Assembly (NCBI RefSeq): GCF_025499465.1
Contig: NZ_JAIMCA010000001.1
Location: 372,001-436,000 of the forward strand
Origin: Allobosea sp. BH3
GTDB lineage: Bacteria > Pseudomonadota > Alphaproteobacteria > Rhizobiales > Beijerinckiaceae
Direction of reading: 5' to 3'
Length of the DNA stretch: 64,000 bases
In this document: in pieces, positions 1 to 7,641 of the stretch
Position numbering within the stretch: position 1 is the first letter of the stretch
Layout: each line of letters starts with the position of its first letter
The notes under the pieces: model-generated
Told to the model about the DNA's origin: nothing
Seen by the model: only the letters and a program-made list of their open reading frames with translations
Databases searched by the model: none
Position numbers and translations under genes: made by a program

Positions 1-136
1 GCGGGGCGGAGGCCGCCACCACGTCCTGCGCCGTCACGCGGGTGACCGGCTTTCCGCCGAGCCCGCCGTCACGAGCCAGCCGCTCGATGAATTTGCGCCC
101 GACCATGCCGGCGCCGCCGAGAACGAGAATGTGCAT
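1..136 (-). CDS. denD: D-erythronate dehydrogenase-like NAD-dependent epimerase/dehydratase, partial (C-terminus outside window)
   Basis: Only the first 45 codons are in the window. They begin MHILVLGGAGMVGR, a Rossmann GGAGMVG dinucleotide-binding turn at the extreme N-terminus, followed by a linker with GGLGGKPVTRV. This opening is what I recall for DenD-type D-erythronate dehydrogenases, which oxidise a C4 sugar acid at the 2-position with NAD; they sit in the extended SDR (NAD-dependent epimerase) superfamily. The ATG at 136 is the first start. An SDR and sugar-acid enzymes lie on the same strand upstream, which fits acid-sugar catabolism. The substrate cannot be fixed from 45 residues; another extended SDR is possible. 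Confidence 0.6.
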   Translation of the reverse strand, partial: MHILVLGGAGMVGRKFIERLARDGGLGGKPVTRVTAQDVVAASAP

Positions 137-167
137 CTGTTCTGTCCTGAAACTCGCCGCTTCGCGC

Positions 168-914
168 TCAGAGCGCGAAGCCGCCATCCGCGAGATGGAT
201 CTGGCCGGTGGTGTAGCTCGCCTCGTCGGAAGCGAGATAGACCGCGAGCCAAGCGATCTCTTCGGCCGTGCCGAGCCGGGCCATGGGCTGGCGGTCGATG
301 AAGGCCTGGCGCGCCGCGGCCTCAGTCGTGCCGGTGGAAGCGGCGAGGTCCTTGATGCGCTGGTCGAGCGAAGGCGACTGGATCGTGCCTGGGCAGATCG
401 CGTTGGAGCGGATGCCCTGCTTGATGAAGTCGGCCGCCACGGCCTTGGTCAGGCCGATCACCGCCGCCTTGGTCGTGCCATAGGCATAGCGGTTCGGGAT
501 ACCGCGCACCGAGCCCGCGCCCGAGGCGATGTTGACGATTGAGCCCTTGCCCTGCTTCAGCATGCCGGGAACGAAGGCCTGGATCGTGCGGTGCATCGAG
601 GTGACGTTGAGGTCGAAGGAGAAGTCCCAGGCCTTGTCGTCGGTGTTCAGCACCGTGCCGTGATGCACGAAGCCGGCGGCGTTGACGAGGATGTCGATGG
701 TGCCGACCTTCTCGGCGAAGGCGTTGACGGCCTTGGTCGAGAGCACGTCGAGCTTGCGCTTCTTCGCCTTCGCGATGCCTTCCAGCAGCGCGACGTCCTT
801 GTCGGTCGCCCAGACGGTGGCGCCTTCGGCCACGAAGGCTTCGGCGATGGCCCGCCCGATCCCCTGCCCTGCGGCGGTGACGACCGCGACCTTGCCCTTC
901 AAACGTCCAGCCAT
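168..914 (-). CDS. SDR family oxidoreductase, BDH2/DHRS6-like
   Basis: A 248-residue classical short-chain dehydrogenase. It shows an N-terminal cofactor turn TAAGQGIGRA, NAAG after strand 4, a catalytic serine in NIASGAGS and the YxxxK pair in RYAYGTTKAAV, and it ends in a conserved DGG segment. The stretches AGFVHHGTVL and AADFIKQGIR closely resemble BDH2/DHRS6-type dehydrogenases, which in bacteria are often assigned to sugar-acid or hydroxybutyrate oxidation. I place the start at the ATG at 914, six codons inside the longest frame (TTG at 932), because AGAGGAAA lies just upstream of it. The gene follows the GNAT gene closely and precedes the DenD-like gene, suggesting one transcript. Confidence 0.85.
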   Translation of the reverse strand: MAGRLKGKVAVVTAAGQGIGRAIAEAFVAEGATVWATDKDVALLEGIAKAKKRKLDVLSTKAVNAFAEKVGTIDILVNAAGFVHHGTVLNTDDKAWDFSFDLNVTSMHRTIQAFVPGMLKQGKGSIVNIASGAGSVRGIPNRYAYGTTKAAVIGLTKAVAADFIKQGIRSNAICPGTIQSPSLDQRIKDLAASTGTTEAAARQAFIDRQPMARLGTAEEIAWLAVYLASDEASYTTGQIHLADGGFAL

Positions 915-928
915 GCTCGTTTCCTCTT

Positions 929-2059
929 TCAACCGGCTTTTGCGATAGGCTTGCGCATATGGGTCAGCCGCCGGTCGGCCATGTCCTCATGATGCGTGAT
1001 GGCGAAGCCGAGGCGCTCGTACCAGCCGATGCGCTGGGTCAGCTTCGCGTGGGTGTAGAGATGGACGGAGTCGTAGCCGAGCGCCCGCGCACGCTCATCG
1101 GCGAAGGCCATCAGCGTCGAGCCCAGCCTGCGGCCGGCCGCCTCGGGCGAAACCGCGACGCTCCAGACGGTGAAGTCGTCAGGCTCGATTTCCAGCACGA
1201 GGGCGGCCGTAAGTCCCTTGCCGTCCTCAGCCAGCCAGACCTCGTGCTCGGCGACGACCTGCACATAGTCCGCGATGCGCGGCAGCGAGGGTACGCCGAT
1301 AATGCTTTCGTTCGGCGTATAGGCGGCATTCTTAAGCGAGAGGATCGCAGGAATATCGGCGAGCCCGGCCCGGCGCAGCGGCAATTCGCCCGCCATGCCG
1401 GCGATCTGGTTGAAGGCGCCGAGCGAGAGCTTCTGACGGCCCGCCTCGTCGAAATTGCCGGGCGCGAGCCAGCGGCGGAAGGCCTGGGCCCTGACCGGCC
1501 ACTCGCTGTCGAGGATCGAGAACCAGGCAGTGTCGCGGTTCTCATCCTTCACCACCATGTGCTGGCGGAACAACCCCTCATACTGGAAGCCGAAGCGCCG
1601 CGCCGCCGCCTTCGAAGGCTCGTTGCGGTTGTTGCACTTCCATTCGTAACGACGATAGCCGAGCGAGAAGCCGTATTCGCCGACGAGATAGATCGCCTCC
1701 GTCGCCGCCCGCGTGCGCTGCAGGGAGGGCGAATAGGTGATCCAGCCGACCTCGAAGACGCCATGCGCCGGCCTGATCTCCATGATCCAGAGATGCCCCT
1801 TGGCCTTGCCGTCGACATTGTCGATCACGGCGAGCGGCACGATGCCGGCCTGGGAGACCATGGACTGCAGAAGCTTGCCGTATTCCTCCTTGGTCTTCGG
1901 AGGCATGGCCGGAAGCCAGTCCCAGACCGTGTCCTGCCCGGCATTGGCTTCCCAGATGTCGTCGAGATGGCGCGCGACGTCGAGCGGCTCCAGCCGGCAA
2001 TATTGCCCTTCCAGCACCTTTGCGGGCGGAAATGGCGGCGCCTTCCAGTTGAGCGTCAT
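929..2059 (-). CDS. Tandem GNAT protein (RimJ/RimL-type plus second GNAT domain)
   Basis: A 376-residue protein with two acetyltransferase-like modules. Residues about 1-215 look like a RimJ/RimL-type GNAT (EVGWITYSPSLQRTRAATEA, then YEWKCNNRNEPSKAAARRFGF cut here to its family-typical N-to-F stretch). Residues about 230-370 form a second GNAT with SVAVSPEAAGRRLGSTLM, the acetyl-CoA loop region, and GWYERLGF near the end. Each half is near normal single-domain length, so this is a fusion rather than a frameshift artefact. The start ATG overlaps the stop of the upstream small gene by 4 bp (ATGA), implying translational coupling. The acceptor is unknown; the second half could act on a small molecule or antibiotic. 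Confidence 0.8.
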   Translation of the reverse strand: MTLNWKAPPFPPAKVLEGQYCRLEPLDVARHLDDIWEANAGQDTVWDWLPAMPPKTKEEYGKLLQSMVSQAGIVPLAVIDNVDGKAKGHLWIMEIRPAHGVFEVGWITYSPSLQRTRAATEAIYLVGEYGFSLGYRRYEWKCNNRNEPSKAAARRFGFQYEGLFRQHMVVKDENRDTAWFSILDSEWPVRAQAFRRWLAPGNFDEAGRQKLSLGAFNQIAGMAGELPLRRAGLADIPAILSLKNAAYTPNESIIGVPSLPRIADYVQVVAEHEVWLAEDGKGLTAALVLEIEPDDFTVWSVAVSPEAAGRRLGSTLMAFADERARALGYDSVHLYTHAKLTQRIGWYERLGFAITHHEDMADRRLTHMRKPIAKAG

Positions 2060-2382
2060 GACTTGTCCTTACCCCGCCAGCTCGTGAAATCCTGCCTGAT
2101 GTCCCAGCCGGAGCCGAGCTCGGCCGCGATCGTCTGCACCAGCGCATGGCCTTCCGCTTCCCAGGCCAGCCGGTCCACTTCGTTGGCGAAGTCCGAGGAT
2201 GCCGCATCGTCCTCGTCATAGATCGCGTCGAAGGCATCCATCCAGGCTTCGAGGCGGTCTCCGACCTCGTCCGACAGCCCGAGATCCTCCGCATCGACAG
2301 CCTTGCGTCGCCCCTTCGCATCGATTTGCCAGAGGCCGCTCAGGCCAAGCCATTCCGGTGCGATGAGGAGCGCGCCGCTCAC
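2056..2382 (-). CDS. Small acidic protein of unknown function
   Basis: A 108-residue protein that I do not recognise. It starts at a GTG whose GTGA overlaps the stop of the isocitrate lyase-like gene by 4 bp, and its own stop overlaps the tandem-GNAT start by 4 bp, so it is embedded in a coupled operon and very probably translated. It has a hydrophobic, Trp-containing N-terminal third (EWLGLSGLW), then a strongly acidic middle (AFDAIYDEDDAASSDF) and a helical C-terminus with WEAEGHAL and a basic tail. There is no signal peptide, Cys cluster or clear membrane helix. The longer open frame upstream is only an overlap with the neighbour in another frame. Confidence 0.65.
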   Translation of the reverse strand: MSGALLIAPEWLGLSGLWQIDAKGRRKAVDAEDLGLSDEVGDRLEAWMDAFDAIYDEDDAASSDFANEVDRLAWEAEGHALVQTIAAELGSGWDIRQDFTSWRGKDKS

Positions 2383-3218
2383 GAGCGCGCCTCCAGGTCC
2401 TTGCGGAAGAACGGGTTGAGCGGCGCCGAAGGGCCGTTGCCGGCGAAGCCCTTGAAGCTCCCCTCCTCCGCGATCAGCCGCGTCGCCTCGATGAAGGCGG
2501 CCCAGGCCGCCCGCGCCAGCGCGCCGCCGATCGAGATGCGCCGCGCGCCCGCCGCTGCGATATCGTCGACAGTGAGCCCGAAATCGCCATAGACCAGCGC
2601 ATTCACCGGCCGGCCGCCGGCCGCCGCGACGATGGTGCGGATATCCTCGGCCGTCTTCGGCCCCGGCGCATAGAGCACATCGGCACCGGCGTCGGCATAG
2701 GCCTCGATCCGGCGCACCGCCTCCTTCAGCGGCTCGGGATGACCGGTCAGGAAGCACTCGGCCCGCGCCGTCAGCAGCACGCCGGAGCCCGTCTCGTCGA
2801 TCGCCTTGCGGGCGGCCTTCACCCGCTCCACCGACAGTTCGAACGCATAGAGCGGATCGGCCTCGCGCCCAGTCGCATCTTCGATCGAAAGGCCCGCAAC
2901 GCCCGTCGCGACGCAGAGCTTGACGTTGGCGGCAACGCCATCCGGCGTGTCGGCATAGCCGTTCTCGAAATCGGCATTGACCGGCAGATCCGGCACCGCC
3001 TTCACCATCTCGGCGATATGGGCGAGCATCATGTCGCGCGGCACGTCTTGGTCGGCCCGGCCCTCCGTGAAGGCGAAACCCGCGCTCGTCGTCGCCAGCG
3101 CCTTGAAGCCCTGCCCGCGCAGCCAGCGCGCCGAGCCGAGATCCCAGGGGTTCGGCATGACGAAGCAGCCGGCCTCATGCAGCTTGCGGAAGCTCTCGAT
3201 CTGAGGGGAATAGCTCAT
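2379..3218 (-). CDS. Isocitrate lyase/phosphoenolpyruvate mutase family protein
   Basis: A 279-residue protein of the PEP mutase/isocitrate lyase TIM-barrel superfamily, which makes or breaks C-C or P-C bonds in 2-oxo acids using Mg. Visible family features are PNPWDLGSARWL near the N-terminus, the Mg-binding segment VNADFENGYAD, GVAGLSIEDATG, and a barrel end with ADVLYAPGP. The canonical ICL KKCGH catalytic loop is not seen, so methylisocitrate or oxaloacetate/phosphonate-type chemistry cannot be told apart. I chose the ATG at 3218 over 72 upstream codons that run through intergenic hairpin repeats. An operator-like 14-mer abuts the start codon. Confidence 0.8.
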   Translation of the reverse strand: MSYSPQIESFRKLHEAGCFVMPNPWDLGSARWLRGQGFKALATTSAGFAFTEGRADQDVPRDMMLAHIAEMVKAVPDLPVNADFENGYADTPDGVAANVKLCVATGVAGLSIEDATGREADPLYAFELSVERVKAARKAIDETGSGVLLTARAECFLTGHPEPLKEAVRRIEAYADAGADVLYAPGPKTAEDIRTIVAAAGGRPVNALVYGDFGLTVDDIAAAGARRISIGGALARAAWAAFIEATRLIAEEGSFKGFAGNGPSAPLNPFFRKDLEARS

Positions 3219-3232
3219 TTTAATCGTTTCAA
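3219..3232 (-). promoter_or_regulatory. Operator-like motif at the isocitrate lyase-like gene
   Basis: On the minus strand this reads TTGAAACGATTAAA, directly upstream of the start codon. It has the central CG and A/T flanks of many LacI-family operators. A closely related 14-mer (11 of 14 identical in the same reading) lies upstream of the sugar-acid dehydratase at 5420-5433. No regulator gene of that family is in the window. Confidence 0.4.
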
Positions 3233-3364
3233 GGCGAGCAGAGCGGCGGACCGGCATAGTGTCGGGCCCAGGAGTGTTTGTCAGCCCCGAAGTCGCGCGC
3301 CGACTGGAAGGGGGCGATGCGCGTTGGGAATGCCATGTCCAAGCATGGGAACCGCGACGCTTTC

Positions 3365-3386
3365 CCTTCTCTCGGATGGGAGAAGG
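3365..3386. repeat. Intergenic inverted repeat (7-bp stem)
   Basis: CCTTCTC and GAGAAGG flank an 8-base loop. The surrounding stretch (about 3340-3420) has the look of a dispersed Rhizobiales-type intergenic palindrome (GGAGCGCCGGATGAGGGC follows). It lies in the 326-bp space between the dehydratase and the isocitrate lyase-like gene, which otherwise holds no gene. Confidence 0.55.
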
Positions 3387-3479
3387 TGGCGCGGAGCGCC
3401 GGATGAGGGCCTGCCCTTTCCGCAGAAGGCGCAACGGCTCCGTTGCGTCTCAACGATCAGCGGCGGTCCCTCGCCCCTG

Positions 3480-3503
3480 CCCCTCTCCCACCCGGGAGAG
3501 GGG
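3480..3503. repeat. Strong intergenic hairpin, possible terminator of the dehydratase gene
   Basis: CCCCTCTCCC and GGGAGAGGGG form a perfect 10-bp stem with a 4-base ACCC loop, 42 bp downstream of the dehydratase stop. There is no T-run, so it is not a classical intrinsic terminator. It may stabilise the 3' end or be a dispersed repeat like its neighbour at 3365-3386. Confidence 0.5.
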
Positions 3504-3544
3504 TCCCCGCGCGTACCCCCACGCGAGAGCGCTGGTTGCGCCGC

Positions 3545-5365
3545 TCAGTGGTTGTCGCGCGGCACGCCGAACTTCTTGTGGATTTTCTGGTACTTGACCG
3601 CCGGCTTGAGGACCATGCCCTCGGAGAGCTCGCCCACGATCTTGCGCTGAATCTCCTGCCAGGGCGTCTGGCTCTTGGGGTACTTGTAGCCACCGCCCGC
3701 CTTGAACGCGGCCCTGCGTTCAGCCAGTTCCTTGTCCGAGATCAGGATGTCGGCGGTCCGCTTCTTCAGGTCGATGCGCACTTTGTCGCCGGTCTTGAGC
3801 AGCGCGAGTCCGCCGCCCGTCGCCGCTTCCGGCGAGGCGTTCAGGATCGAAGGCGAGCCCGAGGTTCCGGACTGGCGCCCATCGCCGACGCAGGCGAGCG
3901 CGGTGACACCCTTCTTGATGAGGTAATCCGGCGGCCGCATGTTCACCACCTCTGCCGCGCCCGGATAGCCGATCGGCCCGACGCCGCGGATGAACAGGAC
4001 GCAGTGCTCGTCGATAGCCAGCGCCGGATCGTCGATGCGGTGGTGATAATCCTCCGGCCCGTCGAAGACGATGGCGCGGCCCTCGAACGCCATCGGGTCC
4101 TTCGGGTTCTCGAGGTAGCGCTTGCGGAATTCCGGCGTGATCACGCTGGTCTTCATGATGGCCGAGTCGAACAGGTTGCCGGAAAGGTTGAGGAACCCGG
4201 CCTCCTTCTTCATCGGCTCGTCATAGCTCTTGATGACGTTGCGGTTGATCGCGAAGAAGCCCTTGCAGTTCTCTTCATGGGTGCGGCCATTGGCGGTGAT
4301 CGCCGGCTTGAGCTTGCCCTTCTCGAGCAGCTCCGCGATCACGGCGGGCAGACCGCCGGCGCGGTAATAGTCCTCGCCGAGATATTCGCCAGCCGGCTGC
4401 ATGTTGACCAGCAGCGGCGTGTCGTAGCCGATCTTCGTCCAGTCCTCGTTGTCGAGCGGAACGCCGATATGCTTGGCGATGGCGTTGACGTGGATCGGCG
4501 CGTTGGTCGAGCCGCCGATCGCCGAATTGATGACGATGGTGTTCTCGAACGCCTCGCGCGTCAGGATCTTCGACGGGATCAGGTTCTCCCAGACCATCTC
4601 GACGATGCGCTTGCCGGTGAGATAGGCCATCTCGTAGCGGTCGCGATAGGGGGCCGGGATCGCCGCCGCGCCCGGCAGCGTCATGCCCATGGCCTCGGCC
4701 AGTGCATTCATCGTCGAGGCCGTACCCATGGTGTTGCAGTGGCCAGCCGACGGCGCCGAGGAGGCGACGAGGTCGACGAAGCCGCGATAGTCGATCTCGC
4801 CGGCTGCCATCATCTGGCGCGCCTTCCAGACGATCGTGCCCGAGCCCGTGCGCTCGCCGCGGAAATCGCCGTTCAGCATCGGCCCGCCCGGCAGAGCGAT
4901 GGCCGGGATGTCGACGGTCGCGGCGGCCATGATCTGGGCCGGGGTGGTCTTGTCGCAGCCGGTGGTCAGCACCACGCCGTCGAGCGGGTAGCCGTAGAGG
5001 ATCTCGACCAGCGAGAGGTACTGCAGGTTGCGGTCGAGCGAGGCGGTCGGCCGCTTGCAGGTCTCCTGGATCGGATGGATCGGGAACTCGAAGGGCACGC
5101 CGCCCATCTCGCGGATGCCGTCGCGAATGCGCGGCGCGAGCTCAAGGTGATGGCGGTTGCAGGGCGCGATGTCGGAGCCGGTCTGGGCGATGCCGATGAT
5201 AGGCCGGCCGGACTGCAGCTCCTCGCGGGAGAGGCCGAAATTCATCGTGCGCTCGATATAGAGCGCGGTCATGTCGGCATTGGCCGGATTGTCGAACCAG
5301 GCCTTCGAACGAAGTTGCTCCGGCTTGATGCGCCGGCCGGACTTCTTACCGGGGGTCTTGGCCAT
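3545..5365 (-). CDS. IlvD/Edd family sugar-acid dehydratase (L-arabinonate/D-xylonate type)
   Basis: A 606-residue dehydratase. Three cysteines, C69 ([10 protein letters not shown]), C137 ([10 protein letters not shown]) and C210 ([11 protein letters not shown]), sit at the spacing of the [2Fe-2S] ligands of sugar-acid IlvD/Edd enzymes, and the C-terminal half carries [13 protein letters not shown]. These enzymes remove water from aldonic acids to give 2-keto-3-deoxy acids, with Mg near the cluster. Length and the [12 protein letters not shown] segment favour the arabinonate/xylonate branch over dihydroxyacid dehydratase or phosphogluconate dehydratase. The short basic N-terminus ([19 protein letters not shown]) is typical. 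Neighbouring SDR and lyase-like genes fit a non-phosphorylative sugar pathway; the exact substrate is not decidable here. Confidence 0.88.
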   Translation of the reverse strand: MAKTPGKKSGRRIKPEQLRSKAWFDNPANADMTALYIERTMNFGLSREELQSGRPIIGIAQTGSDIAPCNRHHLELAPRIRDGIREMGGVPFEFPIHPIQETCKRPTASLDRNLQYLSLVEILYGYPLDGVVLTTGCDKTTPAQIMAAATVDIPAIALPGGPMLNGDFRGERTGSGTIVWKARQMMAAGEIDYRGFVDLVASSAPSAGHCNTMGTASTMNALAEAMGMTLPGAAAIPAPYRDRYEMAYLTGKRIVEMVWENLIPSKILTREAFENTIVINSAIGGSTNAPIHVNAIAKHIGVPLDNEDWTKIGYDTPLLVNMQPAGEYLGEDYYRAGGLPAVIAELLEKGKLKPAITANGRTHEENCKGFFAINRNVIKSYDEPMKKEAGFLNLSGNLFDSAIMKTSVITPEFRKRYLENPKDPMAFEGRAIVFDGPEDYHHRIDDPALAIDEHCVLFIRGVGPIGYPGAAEVVNMRPPDYLIKKGVTALACVGDGRQSGTSGSPSILNASPEAATGGGLALLKTGDKVRIDLKKRTADILISDKELAERRAAFKAGGGYKYPKSQTPWQEIQRKIVGELSEGMVLKPAVKYQKIHKKFGVPRDNH

Positions 5366-5419
5366 CCTTGCTTCCTCTCCCTGCGCCGACTTCGGAACGA
5401 GCCGACGACGCCTTCTTCT

Positions 5420-5433
5420 TTAAAACGATTTGA
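5420..5433 (-). promoter_or_regulatory. Operator-like motif upstream of the sugar-acid dehydratase
   Basis: The plus strand reads TTAAAACGATTTGA, centred on CG, 55 bp upstream of the dehydratase start and within an AT-rich patch (CTTTAAAACG then TGACAATTATCC). It matches the motif at 3219-3232 at 11 of 14 positions, suggesting a shared regulator for two genes that would act in one pathway. Confidence 0.4.
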
Positions 5434-5629
5434 CAATTATCCGGTCCCTCTCGGCGTCCCGCAAGAGGCTCAGCGGTGATAAATCATACTATTTTCATGC
5501 GCTGTCTGCATGGCTCCGCGGGCAGCGTAAGGCAGCCTGCGACTTGCGCCCGGCGCCGCTTTGCGGCCAAGACTAGCGCCAAGGCCGCTCGCCAAGCTGG
5601 CCGCTGGAAACGATAACCCGAGGCCTGTC

Positions 5630-6814
5630 ATGACCCTCCAAGTCGTCCCCTCCTTCGCCCGCATCGGCGAGGAAAACGCCTTCGCCGTGCTGGCGCGCGC
5701 GACCGAGCTGCAGCGGCAGGGCAAGGACATCATCAATCTCGGCATCGGCCAGCCCGATTTCGCCACGCCCGACCACATCGTCGAGGCCGCCGTGAAGGCG
5801 CTGCGCGACGGGCATCACGGCTACACCCCGGCCAACGGCATCCTGCCGCTGCGAGAGGCGGTGGCGGCCGACCTTCACAAGCGCTTCAAGGTCGAGGTCT
5901 CGCCGGAGAGCGTGATGATCGTGCCGGGCGGCAAGGTCACCATGTTCATGGCGATCCTGATGTTCGGCGAGCCCGGTGCCGAGATCATGTATCCCGACCC
6001 CGGCTTCCCCATCTATCGCTCGATGATCGAATATACGGGCGCGACCCCGATCCCGGTGCCGATCCGCGAGGAGAACGGCTTCGCCTTCTCGGCCGAGGAG
6101 ACGCTGTCTCTGATCACGCCGAAGACGCGGCTCCTCATCGTCAATTCGCCCGCCAACCCGACAGGCGGCGTCACGCCAAAGAGCGAGGTCGACAAGCTTG
6201 TCGCGGGCCTCGCCAATTTCCCGGACGTGGCCATCATGTCGGACGAGATCTACGACCAGATGCTCTATGACGGCGAAGAGCATGTCTGCCTGCTGACCTA
6301 TCCCGAGATCCGCGACCGGCTGATCCTGCTCAACGGCTGGTCGAAGACCTATGCGATGACGGGCTGGCGCATGGGCTATTCGGTCTGGCCGAAGCCCCTC
6401 TACGACAATGCCCGCAAGCTCGCGGTGAATTCGCATTCCTGTGTCAACGCCCCGGCGCAATGGGCCGGCCTCGCTGCCCTGACCGGACCACAAGACGCGG
6501 TCGCATCGATGCTGGCCGAATTCGACCGTCGCCTGAAGGCCGTTGTGAAGGGGCTGAACGGCTTGCCCAACATCTCCTGCATTGTGCCCAAGGGAGCATT
6601 CTACGCCTTTCCGAACGTCTCGAAGACCGGCTGGAAGGCGAAGAAGCTCGCCTCGGCGCTGCTGGAGGAAGCCGGCGTCGCGACCATCGGCGGCCCCGAT
6701 TTCGGGGTCCACGGCGAGGGCTATATCCGCCTCTCCTACGCCAACTCGCTGGAGAACATCGAGAAGGCGCTGGAGCGGATAAGGACCTTCCTCGAACAGG
6801 CCAAGGCCGCCTGA
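5630..6814 (+). CDS. Class I/II PLP-dependent aminotransferase
   Basis: A 394-residue fold-type I aminotransferase. It shows INLGIGQPDFATP near the N-terminus, GYTPANG, the substrate/cofactor Asn in NSPANPTGG, the PLP Asp in SDEIYDQM and the Schiff-base lysine K239 in NGWSKTYAMTGWRMGY. It transfers amino groups between an amino acid and a 2-oxo acid in the cytosol; the class Ib aspartate/aromatic or LL-diaminopimelate-like subgroup fits best. I use the ATG at 5630, preceded by GAGG at a 6-base spacing, rather than the frame start 23 codons earlier. The NIPSNAP-like gene follows after 2 bp. Confidence 0.88.
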   Translation: MTLQVVPSFARIGEENAFAVLARATELQRQGKDIINLGIGQPDFATPDHIVEAAVKALRDGHHGYTPANGILPLREAVAADLHKRFKVEVSPESVMIVPGGKVTMFMAILMFGEPGAEIMYPDPGFPIYRSMIEYTGATPIPVPIREENGFAFSAEETLSLITPKTRLLIVNSPANPTGGVTPKSEVDKLVAGLANFPDVAIMSDEIYDQMLYDGEEHVCLLTYPEIRDRLILLNGWSKTYAMTGWRMGYSVWPKPLYDNARKLAVNSHSCVNAPAQWAGLAALTGPQDAVASMLAEFDRRLKAVVKGLNGLPNISCIVPKGAFYAFPNVSKTGWKAKKLASALLEEAGVATIGGPDFGVHGEGYIRLSYANSLENIEKALERIRTFLEQAKAA

Positions 6815-6816
6815 GC

Positions 6817-7167
6817 ATGATCACATGCTATCTGCGCTACATCATCGACCCCTATCAGCTTCCCGCCTTCGAAGCGTATGGCAAGCTCTGGATCAGGCTC
6901 GTCGAGAAGTTCGGCGGGGAGCATCACGGCTACTTCATGCCGTCGGAAGGAACCTCCAACGTCGCACTGGCGATGTTCAGCTTTCCGTCGCTGGCAGCCT
7001 ATGAGGACTACCGCAAACGCGCGGCAACCGATCCGGAATGTCAGGCAGCCATCGCGATGAACGACAAGGATCGCTTCATCGTCAGCTATGAACGCTCGTT
7101 CTTCCGGCCTGTTTTCGAGGACGACCGGGGCGTGCGTCCCCTTCCAAGAACGCTGGACGACCGCTGA
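6817..7167 (+). CDS. NIPSNAP-family protein
   Basis: A 116-residue protein resembling the NIPSNAP/dimeric alpha-beta barrel family: it opens MITCYLRYIIDPYQLPAFEAY, here cited by its first residues, has WIRLVEKFGG and HHGYFMPSEG in the middle and a C-terminal ERSFFRPV. Members are small cytosolic proteins of unclear function, some binding heme or hydrophobic ligands. The start is the ATG two bases after the aminotransferase stop, so the two are probably co-translated. No catalytic residues can be assigned. Confidence 0.75.
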   Translation: MITCYLRYIIDPYQLPAFEAYGKLWIRLVEKFGGEHHGYFMPSEGTSNVALAMFSFPSLAAYEDYRKRAATDPECQAAIAMNDKDRFIVSYERSFFRPVFEDDRGVRPLPRTLDDR

Positions 7168-7202
7168 ATCCGGCCGGATCCGTAGCGCCAAGGCAGGACC
7201 GT

Positions 7203-7532
7203 ATGGGCTATCTTTACCTGGCCGTCGCCATCGTCAGCGAGGTCATCGGCACCTCGGCGTTGAAGGCCTCGAACGAGTTCACGCGGCCGGTGCCGTCGCT
7301 GATCACGGTCGTGGCCTTCGCCTGCGCCTTTTATTGCCTGTCCATAACGCTGCGGACGATCCCCGTCGGCATCGCCTATGCCATCTGGTCGGGCGTCGGC
7401 ATCGTGCTGATCAGCCTGATCGCGCTCGTGCTCTTCGGGCAGAAGCTCGATCTGCCTGCGGTGATCGGCATGGGGCTGATCGTCGCCGGCGTGCTCGTCA
7501 TCAACCTGTTCTCCAGGTCGGCGGCGCATTGA
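7203..7532 (+). CDS. Small multidrug resistance (SMR) family efflux transporter
   Basis: A 109-residue, four-helix inner-membrane protein. The coupling glutamate is E13 in the first helix (AIVSEVIGTSALKAS), and the family segment AYAIWSGVGIVLIS forms helix 3. This matches EmrE/SugE-type drug/proton antiporters, which work as dual-topology dimers and exchange protons for cations such as quaternary ammonium compounds or guanidinium. The length is normal for the family. AGGACC lies just upstream of the ATG. The fine specificity (EmrE versus Gdx) is unresolved. A palindromic dispersed repeat begins directly downstream. Confidence 0.88.
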   Translation: MGYLYLAVAIVSEVIGTSALKASNEFTRPVPSLITVVAFACAFYCLSITLRTIPVGIAYAIWSGVGIVLISLIALVLFGQKLDLPAVIGMGLIVAGVLVINLFSRSAAH

Positions 7533-7537
7533 GAAAC

Positions 7538-7632
7538 GCCGTCACTCACGCGAGCGAAGCGTAGACCCGAGAATCTCTGGACGAGATAGCACTGGTTAGC
7601 GGGATGCTCGGGTCAAGCCCGAGCATGACGGC
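7538..7632. repeat. Dispersed palindromic intergenic element, copy 1
   Basis: About 95 bp with inverted ends GCCGTCA/TGACGGC and an internal 9-bp hairpin ATGCTCGGG-TCAAG-CCCGAGCAT (7604-7626). Near-identical copies occur at 9124-9221 and, more diverged, at 37080-37173. It lies between the converging SMR and DUF3108 genes, so it could also serve as a bidirectional 3'-end structure. Confidence 0.8.
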
Positions 7633-7641
7633 TCGCGCAGT

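Noticed and set aside
3443..5479. A 678-codon plus-strand open frame opposite the sugar-acid dehydratase
   Set aside because: The minus strand holds a full IlvD/Edd enzyme with its cluster cysteines; the plus-strand product looks random.
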